Origin: Candidatus Aminicenantota bacterium
GTDB lineage: Bacteria > Acidobacteriota > Aminicenantia > Aminicenantales > Aminicenantaceae
NCBI GenBank assembly: GCA_020344415.1
Contig: CP070825.1
Span: 2,161,781-2,225,780, forward strand
Direction of reading: 5' to 3'
Length of the DNA stretch: 64,000 nt
A model generated the notes under the pieces. That model was not told the DNA's origin and ran no database searches. It saw only the letters and a program-made list of their open reading frames with translations. Numbering within the stretch: position 1 is the first letter of the stretch; each line of letters starts with the position of its first letter. This document shows positions 54,773 to 64,000 of the stretch, piece by piece. Position numbers and translations under genes: made by a program.

Positions 54773-55038
54773 TTTTTCTCCAATACCTCCACTTTTATAA
54801 GATGAGGAATTTTCCGGATCATGCCCCAAATCTCAGGACAATCTTGCCGAATGACCTCTGAATTGACTTTTCTCAATCCAAGCCCCTTCACTACTTCCCG
54901 CTGTTTTCTTGGGTGTCCTATGAGGCTTCGCACTAGTTTGACTTTTAACTGTTTCTCACTAGACTTGACCTTCTGTACAGGTGCTTTTGTCGCTTTTCTT
55001 TCTTTTACTTTCTTTGGTGTCTCTTCTTTCAATGCCAT
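54769..55038 (-). CDS. rpmD: Ribosomal protein L30 with N-terminal extension
   Basis: 89 residues, against about 60 in most bacteria. The C-terminal 60 (LKVKLVRSLIGHPRKQREVV, GLRKVNSEVIRQDCPEIWGM) are normal L30. The first 29 ([20 protein letters not shown]...) are Lys/Glu/Thr-rich and have no counterpart in standard L30. The start overlaps the rpsE stop region by 10 bases. Confidence 0.94.
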   Translation of the reverse strand: MALKEETPKKVKERKATKAPVQKVKSSEKQLKVKLVRSLIGHPRKQREVVKGLGLRKVNSEVIRQDCPEIWGMIRKIPHLIKVEVLEKK

Positions 55039-55679
55039 ATCTTTTCCTTAGGTTTGTTTCTTTCTTTTGAAACCACATCAGGATTCTTAAGTTTGCTCAG
55101 ACCATCCATAGTGGCGTGGGCAACACTTATGGGATTATTACTTCGAATAGACTTAGTCAATATATCCTTTATCCCGGCCAATTCCATGATTACTCGAGCA
55201 GCTCCTCCAGCAATAACTCCAGTTCCTTTTGAGGCCGGCCGAAGAACAATAAGTCCTCCTCCTGCCTCTCCTTTGATGTAATGAGTGATTGTTGTTCCAT
55301 TCAAAGGAACCTTAACCAAATTCTTCTTGGCATTCTCGACAGCTTTTGCTATGGCGTGAGGAACCTCTCGAGCTTTCCCTTTGCCAAGTCCAACCACGCC
55401 TCTCTCATTCCCTACTGCCGCTAATGCAGAGAAACTGAGGTTTTTTCCGCCTTTGACAACCTTGGTCACTCTTCGGATAGAAATCACCTGATCCTTTAGC
55501 TCTATCTCCTCCTCTTCTTCATCTATTTCTTCTACTTCTTTTTCTACTTCTTTTTCTTCTTCTTGTTTTTGCTCTATTTTCTTCTCTGGGCCTGATTCTT
55601 CTGGAACTGTTCCTGCTGCTTCCTCTTTCTGCTCCTCGGCTTTTTTCTTTTCTTCTTCTTTTAATTCTTCCTCAGCCAC
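55029..55679 (-). CDS. rpsE: Ribosomal protein S5 with long acidic N-terminal tail
   Basis: 216 residues against about 165 typically. The S5 core starts near residue 60 with [27 protein letters not shown] and includes [39 protein letters not shown] and [10 protein letters not shown]. The first 60 residues are nearly all E, K and A with P ([30 protein letters not shown]). The frame is open from the ATG and no alternative start near 60 is evident. Confidence 0.95.
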   Translation of the reverse strand: MAEEELKEEEKKKAEEQKEEAAGTVPEESGPEKKIEQKQEEEKEVEKEVEEIDEEEEEIELKDQVISIRRVTKVVKGGKNLSFSALAAVGNERGVVGLGKGKAREVPHAIAKAVENAKKNLVKVPLNGTTITHYIKGEAGGGLIVLRPASKGTGVIAGGAARVIMELAGIKDILTKSIRSNNPISVAHATMDGLSKLKNPDVVSKERNKPKEKIWH

Positions 55680-55701
55680 TCTCTTCCTCCTCAGGGGGCT
55701 C

Positions 55702-56082
55702 TTAAAAAATGAGCCCTCCTTTCCTCATGGCCTCAGCTAATGCCTTGATACGGCCATGATAGGGATAAATCCCTCTATCAAAAACCACTCTCTCGATTTT
55801 TTTCTTTTTTAATCTCTCCACAAACATCTCACCTAAGTTCTTACATGCTGAAATATTCTTATAGTTCTTGTTTTTATCCTTAAATTCCTTCTCAAGAGTA
55901 GACGCAGAAGCTAAAATACTGCCATTCTCATCGTCCACAGCTTGAGTATATATATATCGATTACTCTTGAATACATGCACCCTTGGTCTTTCGAGAGTAC
56001 CTCCGATCTTTTTTCTGATTCTCTTTCTTTTCCGCCCTTTGGCTACTTTCTTTAAAACTACTTTATTCTTATACACCGGCAA
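55702..56082 (-). CDS. rplR: Ribosomal protein L18
   Basis: 126 residues. KRIRKKIGGTLERPRVHVFKSNRYIYTQAVDD and FDRGIYPYHGRIKALAEAMR are L18 motifs (5S rRNA binding). Overlaps rplF by 14 bases. Confidence 0.96.
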   Translation of the reverse strand: MPVYKNKVVLKKVAKGRKRKRIRKKIGGTLERPRVHVFKSNRYIYTQAVDDENGSILASASTLEKEFKDKNKNYKNISACKNLGEMFVERLKKKKIERVVFDRGIYPYHGRIKALAEAMRKGGLIF

Positions 56083-56617
56083 CCACTCCTGCTTTACGTT
56101 CTTTCTTAATCAATCGCTCGCCAACATAGCGAATTCCCTTAAGCTTGTAGGGATCAGGTCTCCGAAAATTGCGTATCTCCCGTGCAACCTGACCCACCCT
56201 CTGTTTATCGATCCCTTTCACAAGGATTAAAGTCGGCTTCTCCAGCACGATTTCTATATCTTTAGGTATCTTGTAAACAACCGGCTTCGAAAAACCCAGG
56301 CTTAATTCCAATTTTTCCTTATCGAGCTTTGCTCGATACCCTACTCCTACTATTTCTAGCTGCTTGGCAAATCCCTCAGAAACTCCTCGCGCTGCATTAT
56401 AAGCCAAGCTTCTGTTAAGCCCATGAAAAGAACGCTCCTCCTTTGTATCATTTGACCTCATTAGGATGAGCTTATTATCTTCAATTTTCGCACTTATTCC
56501 TGGCGTCAGAGGAGAATCAAGCTTCCCCTTTGGTCCTTCAAATTCGATTTTCTCGAGGAGTATTTTAACCTTGACACCTTCAGGCAAAGGAATAGGTTCT
56601 TTCCCTACTCTTGACAT
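56069..56617 (-). CDS. rplF: Ribosomal protein L6
   Basis: 182 residues. MSRVGKEPIPLPEGVKVKI, EGPKGKLDSPLTPGI, GLNRSLAYNAARGVSEGFAKQ and RRPDPYKLKGIRYVGE are L6 motifs. Confidence 0.97.
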   Translation of the reverse strand: MSRVGKEPIPLPEGVKVKILLEKIEFEGPKGKLDSPLTPGISAKIEDNKLILMRSNDTKEERSFHGLNRSLAYNAARGVSEGFAKQLEIVGVGYRAKLDKEKLELSLGFSKPVVYKIPKDIEIVLEKPTLILVKGIDKQRVGQVAREIRNFRRPDPYKLKGIRYVGERLIKKERKAGVVAGV

Positions 56618-56641
56618 CTTATGCTCCCTCTCTTTCTTGAT

Positions 56642-57040
56642 TTACCAGACATAGCATAAAACTTCTCCTCCAATGCCAAGTTCCTGACATTTTTTTCCTG
56701 TGGCGATGCCATCAGAAGTAGACAATATCACTATTCCCAGACCATCAAGGACCTTGGGAATAGATTCTCTATTGCAATATATTCTGCAGCCAGGGCGGCT
56801 TATTCTACGGAGCCCTGTAATAACGCTCTCGGTTTTCTCATTGTACTTGAGAGTGATATTTAAAATTCCCTGTTTATTATCATCAATTACCTTAAAGTTT
56901 TTGATGTACCCTTCGTCTTTCAGTATCTTTGCGATCTCGACTTTCATTCGGGAAGAAGGGATGTTAACTTCTCTTTTTTTGACCTTAAAGGCATTCCTAA
57001 TCCTGGTCAGCATATCAGCAATTGGGTCAGTAAAACTCAT
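56642..57040 (-). CDS. rpsH: Ribosomal protein S8
   Basis: 132 residues. DPIADMLTRIRNAFKVKKREVNIPSS, LRRISRPGCRIYCNRESIPKV and LGIVILSTSDGIATGKKCQE are S8 motifs (16S rRNA central domain). Confidence 0.97.
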   Translation of the reverse strand: MSFTDPIADMLTRIRNAFKVKKREVNIPSSRMKVEIAKILKDEGYIKNFKVIDDNKQGILNITLKYNEKTESVITGLRRISRPGCRIYCNRESIPKVLDGLGIVILSTSDGIATGKKCQELGIGGEVLCYVW

Positions 57041-57061
57041 GATCTCATCCTTTCATAAAAT

Positions 57062-57247
57062 CTACCATGATGACTTAACAATTCCGGGTATTTCACCCTT
57101 TAAGGCAAGCTCCCGAAAGCATAACCGGCACATATCAAACTTCCGAAGATACCCTTTAGAACGCCCGCATATCCGACAGCGGTTTTTTCTTCTTATCCGA
57201 TACTTCGGCTCTCTTAAATATTTTGCCATGGAGGATTTTTTCGACAC
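57062..57247 (-). CDS. rpsN: Ribosomal protein S14, type Z (zinc)
   Basis: 61 residues from GTG 57247; GTG 57253 is also open, but 57247 gives the family length and fits the upstream [28 protein letters not shown] holds the CxxC...CxxC zinc knuckle. C-terminal [15 protein letters not shown] is normal. Confidence 0.93.
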   Translation of the reverse strand: MSKKSSMAKYLREPKYRIRRKNRCRICGRSKGYLRKFDMCRLCFRELALKGEIPGIVKSSW

Positions 57248-57261
57248 TTTCACCTTCCCTT

Positions 57262-57804
57262 TTAAGATTCGCTAAAAGGCATTCCTAATTTTTTCAACAA
57301 AACAAAAGCCTCCTCATCACTCTTGGCAGAAGTGACAATGGTTATATTCATTCCTCGCGTTCTCTCTACCTTGGTATAATCAATTTCTGGAAAAACAAGC
57401 TGTTCTTTCATACCTAGGGTGTAATTTCCTCCCCCATCAAACGATTTTGGAGAAACCCCTCTGAAATCTCTGACTCGAGGAAGCACAATGTTGACCAAAC
57501 GATCAAGAAACTCATACATTCTTTTCTTACGCAGCGTGACGACACAGGCAATTGCTTGTCCCTTTCTAAGTTTAAACGAAGAAATGGATTTTTTTGCCCT
57601 TCTCACAGCAGGCCACTGGCCAGTTATAAGGCTCAATTCCTTTTTGGCCGCATCCAATGCCTTAATGTTCTGGATAGCCTCCCCTGCGCCTATGTTTATG
57701 ACTATCTTCTCAACCCTAGGAACAGCCATTTTATTCTTTACCTCAAACTCCTTCTGAATTTCTGGAATAATCACTTTCTCGAGTATATCTTCAAGGCGAC
57801 TCAT
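57262..57804 (-). CDS. rplE: Ribosomal protein L5
   Basis: 180 residues from ATG 57804 (AAGGAAAG upstream); the frame is open to 57846, inside rpl[46 protein letters not shown] and [21 protein letters not shown] are L5 motifs. Confidence 0.95.
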   Translation of the reverse strand: MSRLEDILEKVIIPEIQKEFEVKNKMAVPRVEKIVINIGAGEAIQNIKALDAAKKELSLITGQWPAVRRAKKSISSFKLRKGQAIACVVTLRKKRMYEFLDRLVNIVLPRVRDFRGVSPKSFDGGGNYTLGMKEQLVFPEIDYTKVERTRGMNITIVTSAKSDEEAFVLLKKLGMPFSES

Positions 57805-57815
57805 CTCATCTTTCC

Positions 57816-58148
57816 TTATTTCTGCTTTTCTACGCTTGTCTCGCACTTACCGCAGATTCTAATTTTACTTCCATCTTCCAACATTTGTTTGCGTATCCTT
57901 ACACCTTGTCCACATTCAGAGCAATAAAGCATCAGATTGGACATATGAATAGGAGCTTCTTTTTCCATGACTCCTCCCTGAATATTTTTGCTCTGGTCCG
58001 GACGAATGAATTCTTTGACAAAATTAATCTTTTCTACAACTGCCCTTCTTTTCTCAGGAAGCACTTTTAAGATCTTCCCGGTTTTTCCTCTGTCTTTGCC
58101 ATTGACCACAATCACAACATCATTCTTCTTTAACATTAGTCTACTCAT
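57816..58148 (-). CDS. rplX: Ribosomal protein L24 with C-terminal zinc ribbon
   Basis: 110 residues from ATG 58148; GGAGG lies 7 bases upstream, and a TTG codon before it is unlikely. [20 protein letters not shown] is the KOW motif. At the C-terminus, [15 protein letters not shown] and [14 protein letters not shown] carry two CxxC pairs, probably a zinc site. Start overlaps the rplN TGA by one base. Confidence 0.94.
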   Translation of the reverse strand: MSRLMLKKNDVVIVVNGKDRGKTGKILKVLPEKRRAVVEKINFVKEFIRPDQSKNIQGGVMEKEAPIHMSNLMLYCSECGQGVRIRKQMLEDGSKIRICGKCETSVEKQK

Positions 58149-58516
58149 CAAAGAACCTCCGGCGCTAAAGAGACAATTTTCATAAACTTTTTCTCCCTCA
58201 ATTCCCTGCCAACAGGGCCAAACACTCGAGTCCCAATCGGTTCTCCTAATTTGTCTATGATTACTGCGGCGTTTTCATCAAACCGGATGTAAGAACCATC
58301 TCTGCGTCGAATTTCCTTTTTTGTTCTTACGATGACGGCCCGCACAACCCTTCCCTTAGGAATTTTGCTTTCAGGTTCTGCTTCTTTAACGGTCGCAGAA
58401 ATCACATCTCCAATAGTGGCTGTTTTTCCAACCCCTCCTCCCAAGGGAGTGAGGCACAATATTCTTCTTGCTCCTGAGTTATCTGCGACCCTGAGCATGG
58501 TTTGTGTTTGTATCAT
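58148..58516 (-). CDS. rplN: Ribosomal protein L14
   Basis: 122 residues. [47 protein letters not shown] and [29 protein letters not shown] are L14 motifs. Confidence 0.97.
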   Translation of the reverse strand: MIQTQTMLRVADNSGARRILCLTPLGGGVGKTATIGDVISATVKEAEPESKIPKGRVVRAVIVRTKKEIRRRDGSYIRFDENAAVIIDKLGEPIGTRVFGPVGRELREKKFMKIVSLAPEVL

Positions 58517-58806
58517 TCTTTCCTTTCCTCAGGTTCTGCTTCTATCTCGTCGGGAGACAATCCTACAATCTCTAAAATCCGCCACCTTTTTCTTTTGCTT
58601 ATTGGTCTTGTCTCTATGATCCTAACAAAATCCCCGATTTTACACTTTTCATATTCATCATGAACAAGAAATCTCTTTTTCCTCTTAATGATCTTTTTGT
58701 ATAATGGATGACTTACCTGTCGCTCAACAAGTACAGTGACCGTCTTTTTCATTTTTTTTCCAATAACCACACCTGTTTTGGTTGTTTTTCTTGGCTGAGT
58801 ACTCAT
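58513..58806 (-). CDS. rpsQ: Ribosomal protein S17
   Basis: 97 residues. [57 protein letters not shown] are S17 motifs. An acidic C-terminal addition ([12 protein letters not shown]) is present. Confidence 0.96.
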   Translation of the reverse strand: MSTQPRKTTKTGVVIGKKMKKTVTVLVERQVSHPLYKKIIKRKKRFLVHDEYEKCKIGDFVRIIETRPISKRKRWRILEIVGLSPDEIEAEPEERKE

Positions 58807-58809
58807 TTT

Positions 58810-59007
58810 CTATTCCGTTTCTTCACTTTTTTCTTTTAATATAGTTTTGAGTCTTGCTATATCTTTCTTAATACTCTTGAGTTTCAAAGCATTTTCCAGC
58901 TGTCCCAATTCATGTTGAAACTTCAGCTTGAATAGCTGATCCTTTAATTCGGCCTCCTTGCTTTGCATCTCATCAATGGACATTTCTCTAAATTCTCTTG
59001 CTTTCAT
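58810..59007 (-). CDS. rpmC: Ribosomal protein L29
   Basis: 65 residues. [39 protein letters not shown] is L29, at the peptide exit tunnel. Overlaps rplP by 4 bases. Confidence 0.95.
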   Translation of the reverse strand: MKAREFREMSIDEMQSKEAELKDQLFKLKFQHELGQLENALKLKSIKKDIARLKTILKEKSEETE

Positions 59008-59426
59008 TTTAATTCTCTGCTTTCTCTCGAGATAAATCTCGTTCTCATTGAAAGTTTGTGAGCAGCCAATCTCATGGCTTCTTTGGCAATACTTTCCGAT
59101 ACACCCTCTAACTCATATATTATCTTTCCGGGCTTAATTACATCCACCCAGTATTCTGGGTCTCCTTTTCCTTTTCCCATCCTGACTTCTGTTGGCTTTT
59201 TAGTGATCGGCTTCCAGGGAAAAGCCCTGATCCACAGTTTCCCTTTTCTCTTCGTGTGTCTGGTTATAACAATTCGACCCGCTTCCAGCTGACGGGCTGT
59301 AAGCCAACAGGGCTCCAAAGCCTGAAGGCCGTACTCACCAAAAGATAGAGTCGCGCCTCTATGAGCTTTTCCTCTTCTTCTTCCTCTCTGCTGTTTCCTG
59401 TATTTGGTTTTCTTCGGCATCAACAT
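59004..59426 (-). CDS. rplP: Ribosomal protein L16
   Basis: 140 residues. [73 protein letters not shown] and [17 protein letters not shown] are L16 motifs. Confidence 0.97.
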   Translation of the reverse strand: MLMPKKTKYRKQQRGRRRGKAHRGATLSFGEYGLQALEPCWLTARQLEAGRIVITRHTKRKGKLWIRAFPWKPITKKPTEVRMGKGKGDPEYWVDVIKPGKIIYELEGVSESIAKEAMRLAAHKLSMRTRFISRESRELK

Positions 59427-59428
59427 GA

Positions 59429-60097
59429 CTAAATCTCCTCTACCTCAGCAGTCTGTGAGGTCATCTTCGCTTTTTCTACATCACCTCTGTAAAGCCAGAC
59501 CTTTATGCCTATCTGGCCATAAGTTGTAAAGGCTTCAGTAAAGCCATAATCAATATCAGCTCTCAATGTTTGCAGGGGCAATTGTCCCTTTAAATACCAC
59601 TCAGAACGGGCAATCTCTACTCCACCTAGTCTGCCTGAGCACATCACTTTTATCCCTTTTGCTCCCATCCTCAGGGCCAGATCCACAGCCTTCCTCATGG
59701 CTCTTCGATAAGCTATTCTCTTCTCGAGCTGGATCGCAATACCTTCTGCTACCAATAAAGCTGTGAGCTCAGGTTTATCCACTTCTCTTATATCTACGTA
59801 CACTTCTTTCTGGGCTATGTCCTGAAGTGAAACTTTGAGACTTTCAATCTCCTTTCCTCCCCTTCCTATGACAATACCTGGCCGAGCTGTGTGGATTATG
59901 ACTCTGATTTTTGGACCTACTCGTTCCACATCTACGCTTGCAATTCCAGCGTGGAAATATCTCTTTTTTATTGTATTTTTCATCCTCAGATCTTCATGAA
60001 TCAAACGTCCATACTCCGTCCCCTTGGAGAACCAACGAGAACTCCATTGCTTGTTAAAGCCCAATCTAAACCCGCAAGGATGTGTCTTCTGTCCCAC
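59429..60097 (-). CDS. rpsC: Ribosomal protein S3
   Basis: 222 residues. [36 protein letters not shown] (KH domain GxxG), [20 protein letters not shown] and [24 protein letters not shown] are S3 motifs. Confidence 0.97.
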   Translation of the reverse strand: MGQKTHPCGFRLGFNKQWSSRWFSKGTEYGRLIHEDLRMKNTIKKRYFHAGIASVDVERVGPKIRVIIHTARPGIVIGRGGKEIESLKVSLQDIAQKEVYVDIREVDKPELTALLVAEGIAIQLEKRIAYRRAMRKAVDLALRMGAKGIKVMCSGRLGGVEIARSEWYLKGQLPLQTLRADIDYGFTEAFTTYGQIGIKVWLYRGDVEKAKMTSQTAEVEEI

Positions 60098-60099
60098 TT

Positions 60100-60462
60100 T
60101 TATCTCCCTTTTCTCTCTTCTAAAAATATGCGGACATGACTTGTCCTCTTAAGGATGCGAGAAGCCCTTCCCATAGGAGAGGCTCTCCATCTTTTCATCT
60201 GCGTACCCTGATCGACCGCAACTCTGGCAATATAAAGATGATCCACATCGATATTGGGAACTTTCTGCTGCGCATTAGCAATAGCAGAACGGAGGACCTT
60301 TTCCACTATAGAGCTCGTCTTTTTCTTTTTTGAAAATCGAAGGATAGTCAAGGCTTCTCCTACATATCTATCCCTTATCAAATCTGCAACCAATCGGCAC
60401 TTCTGTGGAGAAGTCCTTACGTATTTAGCGGTTGCTTGAGACACAAAACTTTGCTCATTCAT
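60100..60462 (-). CDS. rplV: Ribosomal protein L22
   Basis: 120 residues. [38 protein letters not shown] N-terminus ([18 protein letters not shown]) and [21 protein letters not shown] are L22 motifs. Lines the exit tunnel. Confidence 0.96.
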   Translation of the reverse strand: MNEQSFVSQATAKYVRTSPQKCRLVADLIRDRYVGEALTILRFSKKKKTSSIVEKVLRSAIANAQQKVPNIDVDHLYIARVAVDQGTQMKRWRASPMGRASRILKRTSHVRIFLEERKGR

Positions 60463-60475
60463 TGTACTTATACTT

Positions 60476-60766
60476 TTACTTTTTCATCCTGATTGTCCGA
60501 GCTGTTTTAGATGTATGTCCTTTAAAAATTCTTGTAGGAGAAAATTCTCCTAATTTATGCCCGACCATGTTTTCGGTTATAAAGACTGGGATGAACTTTT
60601 TTCCATTATGAACAGCAATGGTCAGGCCTACCATTTCTGGCACGACGGTCGAACCGCGAGCCCATGTCTTGATAACTTTCCTTTTTTCACCCTTAGCTTC
60701 TAACGCTCGGATCTTTTTCATTAATTTTTCATCCAAATAGGGTCCTTTTTTTAGAGACCTGCTCAT
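60476..60766 (-). CDS. rpsS: Ribosomal protein S19
   Basis: 96 residues. [64 protein letters not shown] are S19 motifs. Slightly longer C-terminus ([10 protein letters not shown]). Confidence 0.97.
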   Translation of the reverse strand: MSRSLKKGPYLDEKLMKKIRALEAKGEKRKVIKTWARGSTVVPEMVGLTIAVHNGKKFIPVFITENMVGHKLGEFSPTRIFKGHTSKTARTIRMKK

Positions 60767-60768
60767 AG

Positions 60769-61596
60769 CTATTTACTCCTTCTCCTGACTATAAATTTTT
60801 GGGTTCTTTTATTCCTTCTTGTCTTATAGCCTTTGGTGGGCTGGCCTGTAGGGCTTACCGGATTTCTACCGCCCTTTGCTTTTCCCTCTCCACCTCCATG
60901 AGGATGGTCAATGGGATTCATAGCAGTCCCTCGCACATGCGGCCTTCTTCCTTTCCACCTGCTCCGGCCTGCTTTCCCGATAGAGATATTCTGGTGGTCC
61001 AGATTCCCCATCTGCCCAACTGAGGCACGGCAATCCAGATGAATTTTTCTAATCTCAGAAGAGGGAAGACGCACCTGAGCATATTCTCCTTCTTTAGCTA
61101 ATATTTGTGCACCTGTTCCGGCCGATCTTGCCAACTGCCCTCCCTTATCTTTTCTCAACTCGATGTTGTGGACTACGGTACCAAGCGGAATGAACCGAAT
61201 AGGCATTGCGTTTCCAGGTAAAATATCCACTTGTTTATTAGAGGAAACTACAGTCTGGCCAACTTCCAGGTTCAAGGGAGCTAAAATATATCGTCTTTCA
61301 CCGTCTTTATATTTTACGAGGGATATAAAGGAAGAACGGTTGGGATCATATTCTTTGGTTTCAACCACACCTGAAACATCAATCTTATCTCTCTTAAAAT
61401 CGATAATCCTGTACAGTCTTTTGTGCCCGCCTCCATGATGACGAATAGAAATATGGCCTCTAGAGTTTCTCCCTCCGGACTTGGAAAAAGACTGAACTAA
61501 AGGTTTGTAGGGACGACGGGTCGTTAACTCCTCAAAAGTCAGACCAGTCTTATGGCGTAAACTTGAAGTAGTTGGTCTGTATGTTTTAACACCCAT
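60769..61596 (-). CDS. rplB: Ribosomal protein L2
   Basis: 275 residues. [64 protein letters not shown] and [19 protein letters not shown], with the conserved HPHGGGEG near the peptidyl transferase centre. Confidence 0.97.
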   Translation of the reverse strand: MGVKTYRPTTSSLRHKTGLTFEELTTRRPYKPLVQSFSKSGGRNSRGHISIRHHGGGHKRLYRIIDFKRDKIDVSGVVETKEYDPNRSSFISLVKYKDGERRYILAPLNLEVGQTVVSSNKQVDILPGNAMPIRFIPLGTVVHNIELRKDKGGQLARSAGTGAQILAKEGEYAQVRLPSSEIRKIHLDCRASVGQMGNLDHQNISIGKAGRSRWKGRRPHVRGTAMNPIDHPHGGGEGKAKGGRNPVSPTGQPTKGYKTRRNKRTQKFIVRRRSK

Positions 61597-61598
61597 TT

Positions 61599-61895
61599 TT
61601 AGACAGCCTCAAAATATTCTATCATTTTCTCGCCTTCTTTAAGTTTTACGTAGGCCTTCTTCCAGTCCTTCCTTCGGCCTTCGGTCCTGCCCACCCTTCT
61701 CACTTTACCTCTCTTATTCTGGACCCTCACTCTCTCCACTTTAATCTTAAACAGGCGCTCTACAGCCTGTTTAATCTCAACCTTATTTGCTCTCTTATCA
61801 ACTTCAAAGCAGACTTCTCTGTTTGCATCCTTTAGCCAGGTGCTCTTTTCTGTAATAACAGGCCTCAAAATAATCTTATACGGGTCCTTTATCAC
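61599..61895 (-). CDS. rplW: Ribosomal protein L23
   Basis: 98 residues. [45 protein letters not shown] and [28 protein letters not shown] are L23 motifs. Overlaps rplD by 4 bases. Confidence 0.97.
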   Translation of the reverse strand: MIKDPYKIILRPVITEKSTWLKDANREVCFEVDKRANKVEIKQAVERLFKIKVERVRVQNKRGKVRRVGRTEGRRKDWKKAYVKLKEGEKMIEYFEAV

Positions 61896-62512
61896 TTCAA
61901 TCTCTCCATCAAGGATTCAAAAGCACTCTTCGTCAATACAAGCCATTTATAGTTCATGACATCATAAACAGTGATATGAGTTTGATCCACTGCTTTAATC
62001 CTTGGGATATTCCTCAAAGAGAGAAATAGATTCCTATTTTGATGATTATCCACAATTAGAGCTGAATCCAACTTTAGCTTCTGTATGAGCTTCATTCCTT
62101 CCTTAGTTCTGGGTTCTTTAAAATCTATCTTTTCTAGTATAAACATCAGGTTTTCACCAAATTTCATAGATACGGCTGATCTTAAAGCGTTTTTCTTCGC
62201 TTTCTTCGGAAGATTATAATAATAGCTTCTGAATTTTGGGCCAAAGGTCACGCCACCCTTTCTCCACAAAGGCGAACGGATACTCCCTGCTCGTGACCTG
62301 CCCGTCCCTTTCTGTCTCCAAGGCTTTCGTCCTCCACCTCTCACCTCATTTCTTGTCTTCGTGGAAGCAGTCCCTCGTCTTTGGTTCGCCCGGAGGTTGA
62401 CCACAGCCTCATAGATCAGATGGTCTTTAACTGGGTATGAAAATATCTCTTTGGGCACACTCACTTCACTTACTCTTTTTCCGCTTCTGTCTAAAACTTG
62501 AATCTTACTCAT
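61892..62512 (-). CDS. rplD: Ribosomal protein L4
   Basis: 206 residues. RANQRRGTASTKTRNEVRGGGRKPWRQKGTGRSRAGSIRSPLWRKGG is the conserved loop that reaches the exit tunnel; KFGENLMFILEKIDFKEPRTK follows. L4 can regulate S10 operons in some bacteria. Confidence 0.97.
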   Translation of the reverse strand: MSKIQVLDRSGKRVSEVSVPKEIFSYPVKDHLIYEAVVNLRANQRRGTASTKTRNEVRGGGRKPWRQKGTGRSRAGSIRSPLWRKGGVTFGPKFRSYYYNLPKKAKKNALRSAVSMKFGENLMFILEKIDFKEPRTKEGMKLIQKLKLDSALIVDNHQNRNLFLSLRNIPRIKAVDQTHITVYDVMNYKWLVLTKSAFESLMERLK

Positions 62513-62515
62513 CTT

Positions 62516-63478
62516 TTATTCTTTCTCTTTTTCTTGAGCCGATTCAGGCCGATGAGATCCCGGCTCCGACTGAGGCTCTTCTGGTTTTAATTGCTCCGGT
62601 TCAGGTTGAACAGTTTTTTCAGCCTTCTCAGGCTTCTCATCCTCAGGTTGTCCAGGTTCGGCCTGTTTGTGTTTAGCCTTCGCACGTTTGGGCTCTTCTG
62701 GTTTCGATTGCTCAGGTTTCAGAGCCTGTTCAGGCTGTTCGGGTTCAGGTTTCTCAGGTCTCGGTTGCTCGGCCTTAGCTTCATCAGCTTTAGGCTGTTC
62801 TGCTTTAGGCTTCTCAGGCTTAACTTCCACTGGCTTTGGCGGACCGAAAAGAAAATCAGCTTTTTTTATTAAAAGATAGCCTCCTGGTGCTCCCGGAATG
62901 GCTCCTTTGACTACAAGTAGATTGTTATCTTTATCCGCCTGAACAACGGTTAGGTTTCGTACTGTCACTCTCTCGCTCCCCATATGGCCAGGAAGCTTCT
63001 TCCCTTTTACGACTCGTGAGGGAAAGGCAGAGGCTCCAACAGATCCAGGCCTCCTATGAAACATAGAGCCATGACTCGCTTTGCCTCCTCGAAAGCCCCA
63101 TCGTTTTACAACACCAGCAAAACCTTTTCCTTTACTCGTTCCTACGATATGAACTTTCTCTCCCACTTCGAAAATATCCACAAAAAACTGATCTCCTTCT
63201 TTAATCTCTCTCTGTTCATCGAATCGAAACTCCTTTAAGACTTTCGTCGGAGGGAGCCCGGATTTCTCAAAGTGTCCTACCTGAGGTCTTGTAGGCCGCT
63301 TTAGGCCCTTCTCCTCCACAAAGCCCAGTTGAATAGAGGAATAACCGTCTTTTTCTTTTGACTTCTTCTGAATAACAGTGCATGGACCTGCCTTTATAAC
63401 AGTGACAGGGACAACATTCCCTTCTTCATCAAAGGTCCGTGTCATTCCTATCTTTTTTCCGATCAATCCCTCTACCAT
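62516..63478 (-). CDS. rplC: Ribosomal protein L3 with long low-complexity C-terminal tail
   Basis: 320 residues against about 210 typically. The core is normal: [74 protein letters not shown]. From about residue 216 the protein continues with some 100 residues of P, E, K, A and Q ([20 protein letters not shown] and similar), with PEQ/KPE motifs repeated irregularly. No stop or frameshift is seen at the junction. The corresponding bases (62516-62830) show repetitive purine/pyrimidine tracts. Confidence 0.95.
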   Translation of the reverse strand: MVEGLIGKKIGMTRTFDEEGNVVPVTVIKAGPCTVIQKKSKEKDGYSSIQLGFVEEKGLKRPTRPQVGHFEKSGLPPTKVLKEFRFDEQREIKEGDQFFVDIFEVGEKVHIVGTSKGKGFAGVVKRWGFRGGKASHGSMFHRRPGSVGASAFPSRVVKGKKLPGHMGSERVTVRNLTVVQADKDNNLLVVKGAIPGAPGGYLLIKKADFLFGPPKPVEVKPEKPKAEQPKADEAKAEQPRPEKPEPEQPEQALKPEQSKPEEPKRAKAKHKQAEPGQPEDEKPEKAEKTVQPEPEQLKPEEPQSEPGSHRPESAQEKEKE

Positions 63479-63480
63479 CC

Positions 63481-63801
63481 CTATTCACCTCCGGTTCCAA
63501 AGGCTTGGATTTCCACATCAATTCCTGCAGGGAGATCCAGCTTTTGCAGCTCCTCAATGGTCTCGTTGTTATATTCGCTTATGTCGATCAATCTCTTATG
63601 GATTCTCATTTCAAAATGTTCTCTGGATTTCTTATCCACATGAGGAGAACGAAGAACACAAAATTTATGAATTCTTGTCGGAAGTGGAATCGGGCCTGAG
63701 ACGCTCGCTCCTGTTCTCTTGGCTTTAATGACTATATCTTTCACAGACTGGTCTAAAAGTCGATGGTCAAAGGACTGAAGGCGAATTCTTATTTTTTCCA
63801 T
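63481..63801 (-). CDS. rpsJ: Ribosomal protein S10
   Basis: 106 residues. [56 protein letters not shown] are S10 motifs (also NusE in antitermination). First gene seen of the cluster; AGGA lies 8 bases before the ATG. Confidence 0.97.
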   Translation of the reverse strand: MEKIRIRLQSFDHRLLDQSVKDIVIKAKRTGASVSGPIPLPTRIHKFCVLRSPHVDKKSREHFEMRIHKRLIDISEYNNETIEELQKLDLPAGIDVEIQAFGTGGE

Positions 63802-63867
63802 TTTTTTGTTCCTAACAAGCTCTCCTCATAATTTCCTTTCTTTTTTTTCTTCCTGTTTCCCTCTATT

Positions 63868-64000
63868 AAAGTTGGGCTTGACGAATCAAGCCCCTTCATG
63901 CCTGTCATTGCGAGCGCAGCGTGGCGATCCTCTGTCGCGAGCGCAGCGTGGCGATCTCAACATTCATAATCAATTGCTTCCTCATTCCATTCCTCGCAAA
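63868..64000. repeat. Family A repeats upstream of rpsJ
   Basis: The hairpin GGGCTTGA-CGAA-TCAAGCCC is at 63874-63893. Two copies of GCGAGCGCAGCGTGGCGATC follow (63910-63929 and 63937-63956); the first is the reverse complement, with one difference, of 1355-1374. CAATTGCTTCCTCATTCCATTCCTCGCAA then runs off the window end. The gap from 63802 holds no gene; tuf or fusA would be expected beyond the window. Confidence 0.7.

Noticed and set aside
57804..57846. Extra N-terminal residues of L5 ([14 protein letters not shown])
   Set aside because: They lie inside rplX and the AAGGAAAG site favours ATG 57804.
62516..62830. L3 tail as a frameshift artefact
   Set aside because: The frame remains open with consistent P/E/K composition to a stop 3 bases before rplD, and no shorter stop is seen; kept as real, but noted.
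62580..62830. Plus-strand open frames with LRLSRFGLF and [10 protein letters not shown] repeats
   Set aside because: They are the reverse of the L3 P/E/K tail and mirror its repetitive DNA.
1..64000. CRISPR arrays, tRNA and rRNA genes
   Set aside because: No regularly spaced identical repeats with unique spacers, no tRNA cloverleaf or GGTTCGAATCC-type arm and no rRNA-like sequence was found by eye.

Overview
This is a gene-dense chromosomal window from a diderm (Gram-negative-type) bacterium. It has a TonB-like protein, a FadL-type porin, a second outer-membrane beta-barrel and a MltD-like transglycosylase, plus a complete S10-spc-alpha ribosomal region. The mix of a GWxTD protein, a CHAT protein, a secreted M28-M19 peptidase, an indolepyruvate oxidoreductase and a large acyl-CoA module suggests an Acidobacteriota or Aminicenantota-like lineage. 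That placement is inference from gene content only. No rRNA, tRNA or CRISPR array was recognised.

Layout. 1-6359: the end of a CHAT-domain protein, a secreted two-domain peptidase on the minus strand, and a TonB-like protein coupled to an unknown secreted protein. 6707-8051: an NfeD-slipin membrane pair. 8203-20377, mostly minus strand: acyl-CoA oxidation genes (ETF alpha and beta, FixX, FixC, an acyl-CoA dehydrogenase, methylmalonyl-CoA epimerase, a UroD-like protein, a thiolase and a hydroxyacyl-CoA dehydrogenase/enoyl-CoA hydratase fusion), with a FadL-like porin on the plus strand between them. 21003-27485, minus strand: a GWxTD protein, IorAB, a HisC-like aminotransferase and an amidinotransferase, which together suggest amino-acid fermentation. 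27708-31918, plus strand: YebC, RuvC, RuvA, RuvB and QueA. 32403-34208, minus strand: a PfkB kinase and MTA phosphorylase. 34714-39230, plus strand: sirtuin, LarC, FolE and MetG. 39592-48051: TsaC, a beta-barrel protein, a nitroreductase, a GT2 glycosyltransferase, a LEA14-like protein, a CCA-adding enzyme, GalE and a LysM transglycosylase. 63801 down to 48075, minus strand: 31 consecutive genes from rpsJ to rplQ.

The least ordinary material is between the genes. At least six families of short repeats recur. Two of them, here called C (34264-34405, 34454-34523, 49550-49698) and D (20546-20846, 39335-39514), keep their loops and linkers while their helices change with compensating base pairs, so they look like selected structures. 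Family B is a MITE-like element with about 26-bp terminal inverted repeats, and one copy ends exactly at the queA start codon. Family A carries a GGGCTTGA/TCAAGCCC hairpin and lies between many genes. Family E is a 132-bp direct repeat on both sides of the FadL gene. Family F is a 14-bp motif inverted around the nitroreductase and GT2 genes. One copy of C interrupts the ribosomal cluster between rpsD and rpoA.

Several ribosomal proteins have unusual low-complexity tails: L3 has an extra C-terminal tail of about 100 residues rich in P, E and K, S5 has an acidic N-terminal tail of about 60 residues, and L30 has a basic N-terminal extension.
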